Shown piece after piece: positions 45,689-54,065 of a stretch of DNA of 64,000 nucleotides. Source of the stretch: QHXQ01 sp963788965 (GTDB lineage Bacteria > Acidobacteriota > Blastocatellia > Pyrinomonadales > Pyrinomonadaceae); assembly GCA_963788965.1 (NCBI GenBank), contig CAWBIK010000006.1, positions 1,674,001-1,738,000 of the forward strand, in the 5' to 3' direction. The notes under the pieces were generated by a model. That model did not search any database. It worked only from the letters and a program-made list of their open reading frames with translations, and was not told the DNA's origin. Every line of letters starts with the position of its first letter. Position 1 is the first letter of the stretch. The position numbers and the translations under genes are program-made.

Positions 45689-46513
45689 CTAGCTCGTGGA
45701 GGCCGCATTTTTATTGATGATCTGCATGACTTCGTTGAAAAGTGCGCCGTTGGTTGAGACGGCGTTGCCGCCGCGAATTGTCGCCCGCCCCGCCCAATCC
45801 GTGAACGTGCCGCCCGCCTCTTCGATGATGGGCAGCAGCGCCGCGCAGTCCCAAACGTTCATCACGGCATCGAGCATGCACTCGGCGCGACCCGTCGCCA
45901 CGAGCACGTGCCCGTAACAGTCGCCCCACGTCCGGCGCGCGCCGAAACGTTGCTGCAACTCGTCGGCGGCCGCGCCGAAGCCGTAACGCGCACACGAGCC
46001 GAAGTCGGTCGCCAGCAGCAGCGCGTCGCTCATCGAGTCGGTCGCAGACACCTTCGCCGGTTCACCGTTCCAGTAGCAACCCAGCCCGCGCGCCGCTTTG
46101 ACCGCCTCGCCCAGCGCCGGGATGTCCACGACGCCGACCAGCGGCTCGTCCGCGATCTCAAGACCGAGCAGGACGCCGTAGAAGGGGACGCCGTGGACGA
46201 ACGAATACGTGCCGTCAATCGGATCGATGATCCAGCGTCGCCCCGAAGTGCCCGCGCGTTCGCCTTCCTCTTCGCCGAGGATAGCGTCGTCGGGGAAGCG
46301 GCGCGCGATCTCTGCGCGCAAGAACTTCTCGGCCTCACGATCCGCCGCCGTCACGAACGAGCCGTCGGCTTTACGCTCAGGCGTGTACGCCCGACGAAAA
46401 TACCGCAGCGTGATCTCGCCCGCGCCGCGCGCGAGTTCGGCCGCTGTCTCCATCAATTCGCCCAACTCCGCGCCGGTCGGCTTCATCTGTGTCGTGTGCC
46501 TTTGATCAGTCAT
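45689..46513 (-). CDS. hisN: Histidinol-phosphatase of the inositol monophosphatase family
   Basis: About 274 residues. IMPase-type metal-binding motifs are visible: GEEEGERAG, IIDPIDGTYSFVHGVPFYG and MNVWDCAALLPIIEEAGG. As the last gene of the his operon, overlapping hisIE by 8 bases, it most likely dephosphorylates histidinol phosphate (HisN type); a general inositol/sugar phosphatase is the alternative. I use the start MTDQRHTTQMKP at 46513, because the longer frame reaches 60 bases into hisIE. Confidence 0.88.
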   Translation of the reverse strand: MTDQRHTTQMKPTGAELGELMETAAELARGAGEITLRYFRRAYTPERKADGSFVTAADREAEKFLRAEIARRFPDDAILGEEEGERAGTSGRRWIIDPIDGTYSFVHGVPFYGVLLGLEIADEPLVGVVDIPALGEAVKAARGLGCYWNGEPAKVSATDSMSDALLLATDFGSCARYGFGAAADELQQRFGARRTWGDCYGHVLVATGRAECMLDAVMNVWDCAALLPIIEEAGGTFTDWAGRATIRGGNAVSTNGALFNEVMQIINKNAASTS

Positions 46514-47237
46514 GCTTTTTGTCTCTTGAGTCACTTTCGTTCTGCTTGCCGCTGCGTTGGGCCAACTCCGCCGCAACCTGTTCGAGCGTCACGCCGCGTT
46601 CGACGAATAACACTGTGAGATGGTAGAGCAGATCGGCCGCTTCGGCGACGAGCGCGGCCGTGTCCTCGTTCTTCGCCGCGATGATCGTCTCGGCCGACTC
46701 CTCGCCGATCTTCTTCAAAATTTTATCCAACCCTTGATTGAAGAGATAAGTCGTGTATGAACCTGCGGGCCGCGCCACACGTCGCTGCTCGACGAGCGCG
46801 TAGAGTTGTTGCAACCGCGCGCCTAGTTCGTCGTCCTGTGGTTCACTTATATCCGCGCTCGCACTTAACGCCGCTGCGTTGAACGTTCCTATGTTCGCTT
46901 CATCAATGGCCGGCGCACCGTCAAGCTCTTGATGAAAGCATGTGCGCGCGCCCGTGTGACAAGCGGGCCCGTGCGGCTCGACATAGACGACGAGCGCGTC
47001 GGCGTCGCAGTCCACGCGCAGCCCGACGACGCGTTGCGTGTGGCCCGATGTCTCGCCCTTGTGCCAGAGCGCGGCGCGCGAACGCGACCAGAACCACGTC
47101 TCGCCGGTTGCCAGCGTGCGCGCCAAACTCTCCGCGTTCATGTAGGCGAGCGTCAGCACTTCGCCCGTGTGTGCGTCCTGCACCACCGTGGGCACAAGCC
47201 CGCGCTCGTCGAATTTGATCGCCTTAACTTTCATCAT
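46506..47237 (-). CDS. hisIE: Bifunctional phosphoribosyl-AMP cyclohydrolase / phosphoribosyl-ATP pyrophosphatase
   Basis: About 243 residues; catalyses steps 2 and 3 of histidine synthesis. The HisI half has MNAESLARTLATGETWFWSR, cut here to TGETWFWSRSR, LWHKGETSGHTQ and the zinc Cys residues in VDCDADALVV and GPACHTGARTCFH. The HisE half has GSYTTYLFNQGLDKILKKIG, EESAETIIAAKN and EAADLLYHLTVLF. The start at MMKVKAIKF fits the family and leaves 16 bases to the hisF stop. Intact frame. Confidence 0.96.
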   Translation of the reverse strand: MMKVKAIKFDERGLVPTVVQDAHTGEVLTLAYMNAESLARTLATGETWFWSRSRAALWHKGETSGHTQRVVGLRVDCDADALVVYVEPHGPACHTGARTCFHQELDGAPAIDEANIGTFNAAALSASADISEPQDDELGARLQQLYALVEQRRVARPAGSYTTYLFNQGLDKILKKIGEESAETIIAAKNEDTAALVAEAADLLYHLTVLFVERGVTLEQVAAELAQRSGKQNESDSRDKKHD

Positions 47238-47253
47238 TTGCTCGCCGCAACGT

Positions 47254-48021
47254 TCAACGCACAATCAACCCACGCGTCCGCAGGTAGTCTTTGACCGTGC
47301 CGATCTGATAGTGCCCGAAGTGAAAGAGCGACGCCGCCAGCACCGCGCTTGCGCCGCCCACGGTCAGCGCCTCGTGAAAATGCGCGAGCGTGCCCGCGCC
47401 GCCCGATGCGATAACAGGAATCCGCACGGCATCGCTGACAGCACGCGTCAAGGCCAGATCGTAGCCGTCGCGCGTGCCGTCACGATCCATACTCGTCAAA
47501 AAAATTTCACCCGCGCCGAGTTGTTCGGCTTCGACGGCCCACGCGACCGCATCGCGCCCCGTCTGCTGCCGCCCGCCATGCGTGAAGACTTCCCAACCGG
47601 CGCGCTCGTCGGTTGCGTCGCGTTGCCGCGCATCGAGTGCCACGACGATGCACTGGCTGCCGAACGTCTCCGCGCCCGCGCGAATCAACTCCGGCTGTTT
47701 GACGGCGGCCGTGTTGAGCGAAACTTTGTCCGCGCCCGCGCGCAGGATCGCGCGTATGTCTGCGACCGAGTTCAGCCCACCGCCGACGGTAAACGGAATG
47801 AAGACTTCATCTGCAACACGACGCACCAAGTCGGCGACGATGGCGCGCTTGTCCGAAGAGGCCGTGATGTCTAGGAAGGTCAACTCGTCCGCGCCCTCTG
47901 CGTCGTAACGCCGCGCCTGTTCCACGGGATCGCCCGCGTCCGCCAGCGCGACGAAGCGCAGCCCTTTGACCACGCGCCCGCGATCAATATCGAGACAAGG
48001 AATGATGCGCTTTGCCAGCAT
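47254..48021 (-). CDS. hisF: Imidazole glycerol phosphate synthase, cyclase subunit
   Basis: About 255 residues, a TIM barrel that with HisH makes imidazole glycerol phosphate and AICAR. Catalytic aspartates are in RIIPCLDIDRGRVVKG (Asp near residue 11) and in ILTSMDRDGTRDGYD, here read FLTSMDRDGTRDGYD. Phosphate-binding loops are IPFTVGGGLNS and PVIASGGAGT. I start at MLAKRIIPCLDID, the family start; the longer frame would begin inside palindrome A. hisA, which often precedes hisF, is missing. Confidence 0.96.
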   Translation of the reverse strand: MLAKRIIPCLDIDRGRVVKGLRFVALADAGDPVEQARRYDAEGADELTFLDITASSDKRAIVADLVRRVADEVFIPFTVGGGLNSVADIRAILRAGADKVSLNTAAVKQPELIRAGAETFGSQCIVVALDARQRDATDERAGWEVFTHGGRQQTGRDAVAWAVEAEQLGAGEIFLTSMDRDGTRDGYDLALTRAVSDAVRIPVIASGGAGTLAHFHEALTVGGASAVLAASLFHFGHYQIGTVKDYLRTRGLIVR

Positions 48022-48028
48022 GAAAGGA

Positions 48029-48090
48029 TTCACCACAAAGACACGAAGACACGAACAAATTAATTTCGTGACTTCGTGTCTTTGTGATTA
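48029..48090. repeat. Palindromic repeat, family A (copy 5) inside the his operon
   Basis: CACCACAAAGACACGAAGAC and its complement (GACTTCGTGTCTTTGTGATT) lie between hisH and hisF, where hisA is commonly found in his operons. The outer base of one arm overlaps the hisH stop codon (48088-48090), and the other arm ends 7 bases before the hisF start. Confidence 0.85.
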
Positions 48091-48700
48091 TGTTTGCCCG
48101 TTAGCAAAATTATGCAACAGGCGCAAGCCCGCCGCCTGACTCTTCTCAGGATGAAACTGCACGCCGCAGATGTGCCCGCGCCCGACGACGGATGCATAAC
48201 TGTGGCCGTATTCCGTCTCGCCGAGCACGGCCGCGCGGTCGGTCGCGGCGCAGTAGTATGAATGCACGAAGTAGAAGAACGCGCCGTCGTTGATGCCCGC
48301 GAACAATGGATGAGATTGCCGCTGGGCCACATTGTTCCAACCAACTTGCGGCACGCGCAAGTCCGTGTCGAAGCGGCGCACGCGCCCGCTCAATAGTTTT
48401 AAGCCTTCAGTTTCGCCGAACTCTTCGGACTCCTCGAACAACATCTGCATGCCGACGCACACGCCCAAGAGCGGCACACCGGCCGCCGTGCGCTCGCGCA
48501 CCAACTCGTCGAAGCCGCGCTCTGTGCAAACCGTTCATGCACGCGCGAAACGCGCCGACGCCCGGCAGCACCAACCGCTCGGCCGCGCGCAGCACACGCT
48601 CGTCGCTTGTGACAACCGCCGCGCAACCCGTCGCCGCGAACGCTTTCTCGACCGAGCGCAAGTTGCCGACACCGTAATCAATAATTGCGACTTGTGGCAT
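48088..48700 (-). CDS. hisH: Imidazole glycerol phosphate synthase, glutaminase subunit; frameshifted
   Basis: The N-terminal part (to 48700) reads VAIIDYGVGNLRSVEKAF and LVLPGVGAFRACMNGL. The C-terminal part (48088-48504) has the nucleophile Cys in PLLGVCVGMQMLFEESEEFG and the dyad His/Glu in GVQFHPEKSQ. Removing one extra base near 48522 gives LHRRGFDELVRERT and 203 residues, the normal HisH length. It supplies ammonia to HisF. The stop codon sits at the edge of palindrome A copy 5. Confidence 0.93.
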
Positions 48701-48744
48701 GAACGAAAATCACAACCGCGCCAAGTGAACTTAGACAAGTGAAC

Positions 48745-49356
48745 TTAGATCAGCACGCCTTTCGTGCTCAACACGCCTGTCACGCGCGGGTCGCGCTCGC
48801 ATGCTTGGCGAAGCGCGCGCGCCGTCGCCTTGAATGTGCCTTCGAGGATGTGGTGCGTGTTGCGTCCGCGCAGACAATCTATGTGCAAGTTGCAGCGCAC
48901 CGCTTCGGCGAACGAGCGCCAGAAATGCTCGGCCAGTTCAACCGAGAAATTACCGATCATGTGTCGCCGCGTCTCGACCGCATAGACGAGATAAAACCGC
49001 CCCGACAGATCGACCACGGCGCGACACAGCGCCTCGTCCATCGGCACGATAGCTGAACCGTAACGCGCGATGCCTGCCTTGTCGCCGAGCGCCTGCCGGA
49101 ATGCTTGACCCAAGCTGATCGCCACGTCTTCGACCGAGTGATGATCGTCCACTTCAAGATCGCCGCGACAGACGACTTCCAGATCGAACAGCCCGTGCCG
49201 CGCGAACAACTCCAACATGTGATCGAGAAACGAGACGCCGGTTGCAATACTGCCCTGCCCCGTGCCGTCGAGCGCGAGCGCGACGCGCACGTCCGTCTCC
49301 TTCGTCCGGCGCTGCACTTCGGCCGTGCGCGGCTGTGTTTGTAGTTGTGTGCTCAT
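48745..49356 (-). CDS. hisB: Imidazoleglycerol-phosphate dehydratase
   Basis: 203 residues, monofunctional HisB. Manganese ligands lie in the family motifs ATGVSFLDHMLELFARHG, LEVDDHHSVEDVAISLG and NTHHILEGTFKATARAL. The C-terminus ends GVLSTKGVLI, as usual. Frame intact; a few N-terminal residues precede the conserved RRTKET. It stands between hisC and hisH. Confidence 0.97.
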   Translation of the reverse strand: MSTQLQTQPRTAEVQRRTKETDVRVALALDGTGQGSIATGVSFLDHMLELFARHGLFDLEVVCRGDLEVDDHHSVEDVAISLGQAFRQALGDKAGIARYGSAIVPMDEALCRAVVDLSGRFYLVYAVETRRHMIGNFSVELAEHFWRSFAEAVRCNLHIDCLRGRNTHHILEGTFKATARALRQACERDPRVTGVLSTKGVLI

Positions 49357-49385
49357 AGCATTGCTCTCAAAGTTGCAATCTCAAA

Positions 49386-50474
49386 TCATCCGTTTCCGTT
49401 AGCAAAAATTTCTTGCAGCGCCGCGACGAGAGCGTCGTTCTCTGCGGGCGTGCCGACGCTGACGCGAAAATAATCTTGCAGCATCGGGTAACTGCTCACG
49501 TCGCGGATCAGGATACCGCGTGCGAGTAGTTCGCTGAAGACTTGACGCGGTTCGATCTTTGAGCGCACGACCATGAAGTTCGCTTGCGAGGCGACGGGCG
49601 CGAGGCCGTCGATGCATCGTAGCTCGTCGAATAGACGTTCGCGCTCGGCAACGATCTGCGCGACGAGTGGACGCAGTTCCGCGTCGTACATTTCGACGGC
49701 GACTTCGGCGGCCGTCTGCGAGAAGGCGTTGAGATTGTAAGGCAGCACGGCTTTACCGATCTCACGCGCGACTTCAGGCGCAGCCAGTAGATAGCCGACG
49801 CGCAGCGCCGCCATACCCATCGCCTTCGAGAACGTGCGGAAGACGGATGAGATTGTTGCTATGAGCAGAGTTGCTTGATCTTGGATTGGGCGAACTCGCA
49901 GTAAGCCTCGTCTATGACGACCAGACCGCGCGCGTGTGCGAGCACGTTCGGACAGGTCGTCATCGTCGAGCAAGCAGCCCGTCGGGTTATTGGGCGAGCA
50001 GATTATCGTCACGTCTGGGTCGTGCGTCTCGATGGCAGCGACGAGCGCGGGCGCGTCGAACTGTAAGTCGCTTGTGAGCGGGACGCTGACGACTTCGCCG
50101 CCAAGCACGGTTGTGACCTGTCGATAGAGCGCGAACGTCGGCTCGCAGATGAGCACGCGCCGGCCCGGCTCGATGGTCGTCATCAGTGTCGCCTGAATCA
50201 ACTCGTTCGAGCCGTTGCCCGCGATGATGCCGTCGGGCGTCCAATCGGCGAAGGCCGCGAGTTTCTCGTGCAGCGCGACGGGCACGAAGTCCGGGTAACG
50301 CGCCCACGCGCGCCCCTGCAAGCGGCGCGCAGTCTCCGCCTTGATCGCCGCAGGCAACTCGAACGGGTTCTCGTTCTGATTGAGCTTGACGGCAGCGCGA
50401 TCAGGCGCAAGCGTGTAAGCCTTCAACGCGCGCACACGCGATTTGATCTTGGTCAACGGATCGTGCATGAGCAA
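49386..50474 (-). CDS. hisC: Histidinol-phosphate aminotransferase with three hidden insertions
   Basis: PLP-dependent enzyme for the histidinol-phosphate step. Family motifs in frame are LNQNENPFELP, GNGSNELIQATLM, CSPNNPTG and, with the catalytic Lys, FRTFSKAMGMAALRVGYL. The stretch between SPNNPTG and FRTFSK is scrambled as read. Three single extra bases (near 49946, 49873 and 49845) cancel out; removing them restores VLAHARGLVVIDEAYCEFAQ and NSAHSNNLIVFRTFSK, including the PLP-contacting Asp and Tyr region (IDEAY). The corrected length is 361 residues. Confidence 0.93.
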   Translation of the reverse strand: MLMHDPLTKIKSRVRALKAYTLAPDRAAVKLNQNENPFELPAAIKAETARRLQGRAWARYPDFVPVALHEKLAAFADWTPDGIIAGNGSNELIQATLMTTIEPGRRVLICEPTFALYRQVTTVLGGEVVSVPLTSDLQFDAPALVAAIETHDPDVTIICSPNNPTGCLLDDDDLSERARTRARSGRHRRGLLRVRPIQDQATLLIATISSVFRTFSKAMGMAALRVGYLLAAPEVAREIGKAVLPYNLNAFSQTAAEVAVEMYDAELRPLVAQIVAERERLFDELRCIDGLAPVASQANFMVVRSKIEPRQVFSELLARGILIRDVSSYPMLQDYFRVSVGTPAENDALVAALQEIFANGNG

Positions 50475-50478
50475 CCTG

Positions 50479-51786
50479 TTAATCCTGTCCTAATCGGATC
50501 AAGGCCGAGCGCGCGTGGGCATCAAGACCTTCGGCGTGGGCGAGGGCGGCGATCATGTCGGCACTCGCTTGCATGTCGGCGCGTGTGTAGCGCAAGAGCG
50601 TCGTGTGCCGCAGAAAATCTTGGACGCCGAGCGCGGAGGCGAAGCGCGAAGCGCCGCCCGTGGGCAGCACGTGGTTCGGGCCGGCGAAGTAATCGCCGAC
50701 GGCTTCGGGCGTGTCCGCGCCGAAGAAGATCGCGCCCGCATGCCGGACGCGGGCCGCGATTGCATCATCGTCTTGCGTGACGAGTTCAAGATGTTCAGGC
50801 GCGAGTTCGTTGACGAGCGCGCACGCTTCATCAAGATCGGCGACGACTAACGCTGCGCCATAATCCGCGAGCGAGCGTTCGATGATCGCGCGACGCGGTA
50901 ACGGTGCAATCTGTTGCGCGACTTCGCGCGCCACTTCATGGGCCAGTTGTGTGCTGGTTGTGATGAGTACTGCGGAAGCGTCCTCGCCATGCTCGGCTTG
51001 CGCGAGCAGATCGGCGGCGATGTATGCGGCGTGCGCCGTCTCGTCCGCGACGATGACGACCTCGCTCGGCCCCGCAATCGAGTCGATGCCGACTGCGCCG
51101 AACACAAGTTTCTTCGCCGCCGCGACGAAGCGATTGCCCGGCCCCGTGATCTTGTCCACGCGCGGCACTGTCTCTGTGCCATAAGCAAGCGCGGCGACGG
51201 CTTGCGCGCCGCCGACTTGATAAACCTCTGTGACGCCGAGTTCGACAAGCGCGGCGGCAACGGCCGGTGTCGCGGCGAGCGTGCGCGGCGGTGTTGTCAC
51301 GATGATGCGCTCGACGCCTGCGACCTGTGCGGGCACAACGTTCATCAAGACCGATGACGGATAACTGGCCGTGCCGCCGGGCACGTAGAGGCCCGCGCGT
51401 GCGATGGGCGTGAAGCGTTGCCCGATGAGCGAGCCGTTGCCGGTTTGCATCTGCCACGCCGCGCGTCGTTCGTGCTCGTGAAACGCGCGTATGTTTTTGA
51501 TCGCCACGCGCAGGGCCGCGAGCACGTCGTCGTCAACCTGCGCGGCCGTTGCGCGCAACGTCTGCTCGTCAACGCGCAACCCGGCGGGCGTGAGTTGCAC
51601 GCCATCGAAGCGCGCGGCGTATTCGACAAGCGCCGCGTCGCCGCGTCTGCGCACATCTTCGATGATCGCGGCAACAGTCGTCATCAACTCCGCATCGAGC
51701 GCAACGCTGCGACTCTTGATGCGCGCGAGTCGCGCCGCTGCACGCTCGCGCTCGTGGCTATTTATGATCTCGATCAAAGCCGACAC
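50479..51786 (-). CDS. hisD: Histidinol dehydrogenase
   Basis: 435 residues, full length and in frame; the last two oxidations of histidine synthesis. Conserved blocks are GLYVPGGTASYPSSVLMN, KITGPGNRFVAAAKKLVFG, the zinc/substrate region DLLAQAEHGEDASAVLIT, and NELAPEHLELVTQD with GPNHVLPTGGASRF. It is 4 bases from hisG and 4 from hisC, so tightly coupled. Confidence 0.97.
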   Translation of the reverse strand: MSALIEIINSHERERAAARLARIKSRSVALDAELMTTVAAIIEDVRRRGDAALVEYAARFDGVQLTPAGLRVDEQTLRATAAQVDDDVLAALRVAIKNIRAFHEHERRAAWQMQTGNGSLIGQRFTPIARAGLYVPGGTASYPSSVLMNVVPAQVAGVERIIVTTPPRTLAATPAVAAALVELGVTEVYQVGGAQAVAALAYGTETVPRVDKITGPGNRFVAAAKKLVFGAVGIDSIAGPSEVVIVADETAHAAYIAADLLAQAEHGEDASAVLITTSTQLAHEVAREVAQQIAPLPRRAIIERSLADYGAALVVADLDEACALVNELAPEHLELVTQDDDAIAARVRHAGAIFFGADTPEAVGDYFAGPNHVLPTGGASRFASALGVQDFLRHTTLLRYTRADMQASADMIAALAHAEGLDAHARSALIRLGQD

Positions 51787-51790
51787 TCCT

Positions 51791-52504
51791 TCATGCGTCT
51801 GCCCTTGATAGCGCCGCGCGCAACGATTCGATCAACTCGTTGACCGCCGCCGCTTTCAGTTGATAACTGGCGCGATTGACGACCAGCCGGCCGGTTGATT
51901 CCGTGATCGTCTCAACGACGGAGAGGCCGTTCTCCGCGAGCGTCCGCCCCGTCTCGACCAGATCGACGATGCAATCGGCGAGCCCTAACACGGGCGCAAG
52001 TTCGACCGAACCGGACAGCGCGATGATCTCGACAGGGATGCCGCGCGCGCCGAAGTGCGCGGCCGCGATGTGCGGATACTTGGTCGCCACGCGCAGCATG
52101 CCCGCTTCGCTGATGCCTTCGTCGGCGCGCGCAGCGACCGCGATGCGACAACGACTGATCCGCAGGTCGAGCGGCTGCAACACGTCCGCTTCCGTCTCAA
52201 GCAGCACGTCGCGGCCGACGATGCCGCAGTCCGCGATGCCGTGCTCGACATAGACGGGCACGTCCGCCGGTTTGACGAACACGAACCGATAACGCCCGCT
52301 CTCGTCCGCGACGGCCAGACGCCGCGACATGAGCGCATCGTCGCTGATATGTACGCCCGCGCGCGCAAGCACGCCCAACGCCTCGTCCTGCATTCGCCCC
52401 TTCGCCAACGCGATGGTCAGGGATGAAGGCTGAGCGATGAACGATGAACGCTCGATCACATCAGCGCGCGTGGCGGCGCGTTTGTCTGTTAAGTCGCTCT
52501 GCAT
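51791..52504 (-). CDS. hisG: ATP phosphoribosyltransferase, short form
   Basis: First enzyme of histidine synthesis. 237 residues, the short HisG that needs HisZ, which is encoded just upstream. Motifs are LTIALAKGRM, ADCGIVGRDVLLE, RIAVAARAD and the PRPP-binding DCIVDLVETGRTLAENGL. The family normally starts at LTIAL; here about 27 extra residues precede it, and part of them (VIERSSFIAQPSS) reads from a GATGAA/TTCATC-type repeat. The true start may be further in, or the repeat may be part of the protein. Confidence 0.95.
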   Translation of the reverse strand: MQSDLTDKRAATRADVIERSSFIAQPSSLTIALAKGRMQDEALGVLARAGVHISDDALMSRRLAVADESGRYRFVFVKPADVPVYVEHGIADCGIVGRDVLLETEADVLQPLDLRISRCRIAVAARADEGISEAGMLRVATKYPHIAAAHFGARGIPVEIIALSGSVELAPVLGLADCIVDLVETGRTLAENGLSVVETITESTGRLVVNRASYQLKAAAVNELIESLRAALSRADA

Positions 52505-52507
52505 CGG

Positions 52508-53619
52508 TTAGCCTTCATCGCTTAAACTGATCAGTTCGCCGTTCGCACGTCGCAGCCGCGCGGCGCGAAAACGCGCGACCGTGTTATCGTCGTCAATAAG
52601 CGCAGGTTGTGTCCGGCCGTTGAGGGCGAGGGTTGAATGGTTGCGTGTGAGCACGTCTGTGAGCGCGTCCAAGTCGAGCATGAAGCCGATGGCCGCGTCG
52701 TGCCCGCCGAAGTTGTTGGTCAACTCATCATAGCGCCCGCCGCTGCCGACGCGTGTGCCCGCGCCCGCGACGTAAATTTTATAGACCAGCCCCGTGTAGT
52801 AATCGAGGCCCGACACGTCGCCGAGATCGATCTCGAAACAGTCCGTCAACTCTAAGGCTTCGACGACGCGCCATAACTCCGCGAGCGCGGCGAGCGCGGC
52901 GGCCGAGCGCGGGTTGGGCAAGAGCGGCCGCGCCGCGTCAAGCGTGTTGCGTTGGCCTGTGGCGCGTGTGAGTTGGGCGACGCCTACGCGCGCATCGGCA
53001 GGTTGTGCGTGGAGCAGATCGGCGAGTGCGGCCGTGTCGCGCGTGTCGATAGCGCAACGCACACGCTCGCGCTGTGTGGCGTCAAGTGCAAGCTCGGCGG
53101 CGACGCCGTTGAAGACTTCGACGTGATTGAGCGTGATGCGAAAGCGGCCGGCGAGGCCGAGTCGTTCGAGCACTTCGACGGCGATCAGAAGCGTTTCCAG
53201 ATCGGCGTTGCGCCGCCCGCGCCGATCAGTTCGCAGCCGAGTTGCGTCCACTCGCGCCGCCAGTCGGCGTGCGAGCGCGGGCGTTGGCGAAAGACATTGG
53301 CGGCGTAGCAGAGGCGCAAGGGGCGCGGGCGCGCGGCGAAGAGTGTGGCGGCGGCGCGCGCGACCGAGGACGTTACATCAGGGCGGAGCGCGAGCAGGCG
53401 GCCGTCCGTGTCGGTGAAGCGAAAGGCGCGTTGCGCTTCGCCGTGCCCCATGCCGCGATCAAAGAGCGCGAAGTAATCGACGGCGGGCGTGGCGATCTCT
53501 TCATAGGACCAACCGGCAAAGACGGCCATCGCCGTGTCTTCGACGGCGCGGCGCAGACGTGCTTCCGCGCCGAAGTAGTAGCGCACGCCGTCGGGCACTT
53601 TTGATAAAGGTTCAGACAT
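52508..53619 (-). CDS. hisZ: ATP phosphoribosyltransferase regulatory subunit; frameshifted
   Basis: HisZ, a histidyl-tRNA synthetase paralogue that activates short HisG. The first part (to 53619) reads KVPDGVRYYFGAEARLRRAV and DGRLLALRPDVTSSVAR; the second (from about 53205) reads ISGLDYYTG-type motif VSGLDYYTGLVYKIYVAG and GSGGRYDELTNNFG. One base is missing near 53205; adding it gives GAGGANADLETLLIAVEV and 370 residues. The ATG at 53619 has no clear ribosome binding site because the attenuator T-run ends 6 bases upstream. Confidence 0.92.
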
Positions 53620-53624
53620 ATGGC

Positions 53625-53676
53625 AAATAAAAAACCGCCGCCGGGACTCATTGAAGGAGTCGCGGGCAGCGGAGCG
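53625..53676 (-). terminator. Histidine-operon attenuator terminator
   Basis: On the minus strand CGCTGCCCGCGACTC folds back on GAGTCCCGGCGGCGG with one mismatch and one bulge, then TTTTTTATTT follows, ending 6 bases before the hisZ ATG. The 5' arm CGCTGCCCGC (53671-53662) can instead pair with GTGGGCAGCG (53749-53740) inside the leader peptide gene over 10 positions including one G-U pair. The two structures exclude each other, which is how an attenuator switches. Confidence 0.85.
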
Positions 53677-53719
53677 TGTGAACGAAGACGAGCGTGCGCG
53701 TTTTTGTGTGCGCGTTTCG

Positions 53720-53803
53720 TCAGGTCAACATCGCCGGTGCGCTGCCCACATGGCGATGATGGACGCCATGATGATGGTATGCGCTGTGGCGATGATGCTG
53801 CAT
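53720..53803 (-). CDS. hisL: His operon leader peptide
   Basis: 27-codon open frame from ATG 53803 to TGA 53720. It starts MQHHRHSAYHHHGVHHRH: nine of the first 18 codons are His, eight of them CAT. It lies about 35 bases after the predicted transcription start and ahead of the attenuator terminator. Stalling of the ribosome on these codons during histidine shortage would leave the downstream antiterminator segment free to pair. The peptide itself probably has no function. No strong ribosome binding site is visible. The position and codon content make chance very unlikely. Confidence 0.85.
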   Translation of the reverse strand: MQHHRHSAYHHHGVHHRHVGSAPAMLT

Positions 53804-53845
53804 AAAATTGCTGCTGGACGAAATGTTGCGTGTTCTACGAACAAG

Positions 53846-53875
53846 GTTATAACCGACGACGGATTTGCGTGTCAA
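53846..53875 (-). promoter_or_regulatory. Promoter of the histidine operon
   Basis: Minus-strand TTGACA (53875-53870), 18-bp spacer, TATAAC (53851-53846). This is close to consensus and about 40 bases upstream of the leader peptide start. Confidence 0.75.
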
Positions 53876-53893
53876 ACTTAGCAACCACAAAGA

Positions 53894-53957
53894 GCCGTGA
53901 TGAAGTAGGAATGATGAATGACGGACAAGCTGATCTTTATTTATCAGTCATCAGTTC
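53894..53957. repeat. Inverted repeat, family D (copy 2)
   Basis: The core GAATGACGGACAAGCTGATC and flanking GATGAA/TCATC units closely match the element at 36653-36737 (about 29 of 34 core bases). It separates the divergent his promoter and AP2-protein promoter. Confidence 0.65.
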
Positions 53958-53982
53958 TTGCGCGCGCCCGGTTCGACGCCCT

Positions 53983-54011
53983 TTGACAAAGTGGGCGGCG
54001 GGCCTTAATTT
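53983..54011 (+). promoter_or_regulatory. Possible promoter of the tandem-AP2 gene
   Basis: TTGACA (53983-53988), exactly 17 bp, then TAATTT (54006-54011). The -35 box is perfect and the -10 box is weak. Confidence 0.4.
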
Positions 54012-54065
54012 GGTCTTACACAGTCATCTTAAATATTGATTGAGGAGACGCCGGTTAAGGGTTCT

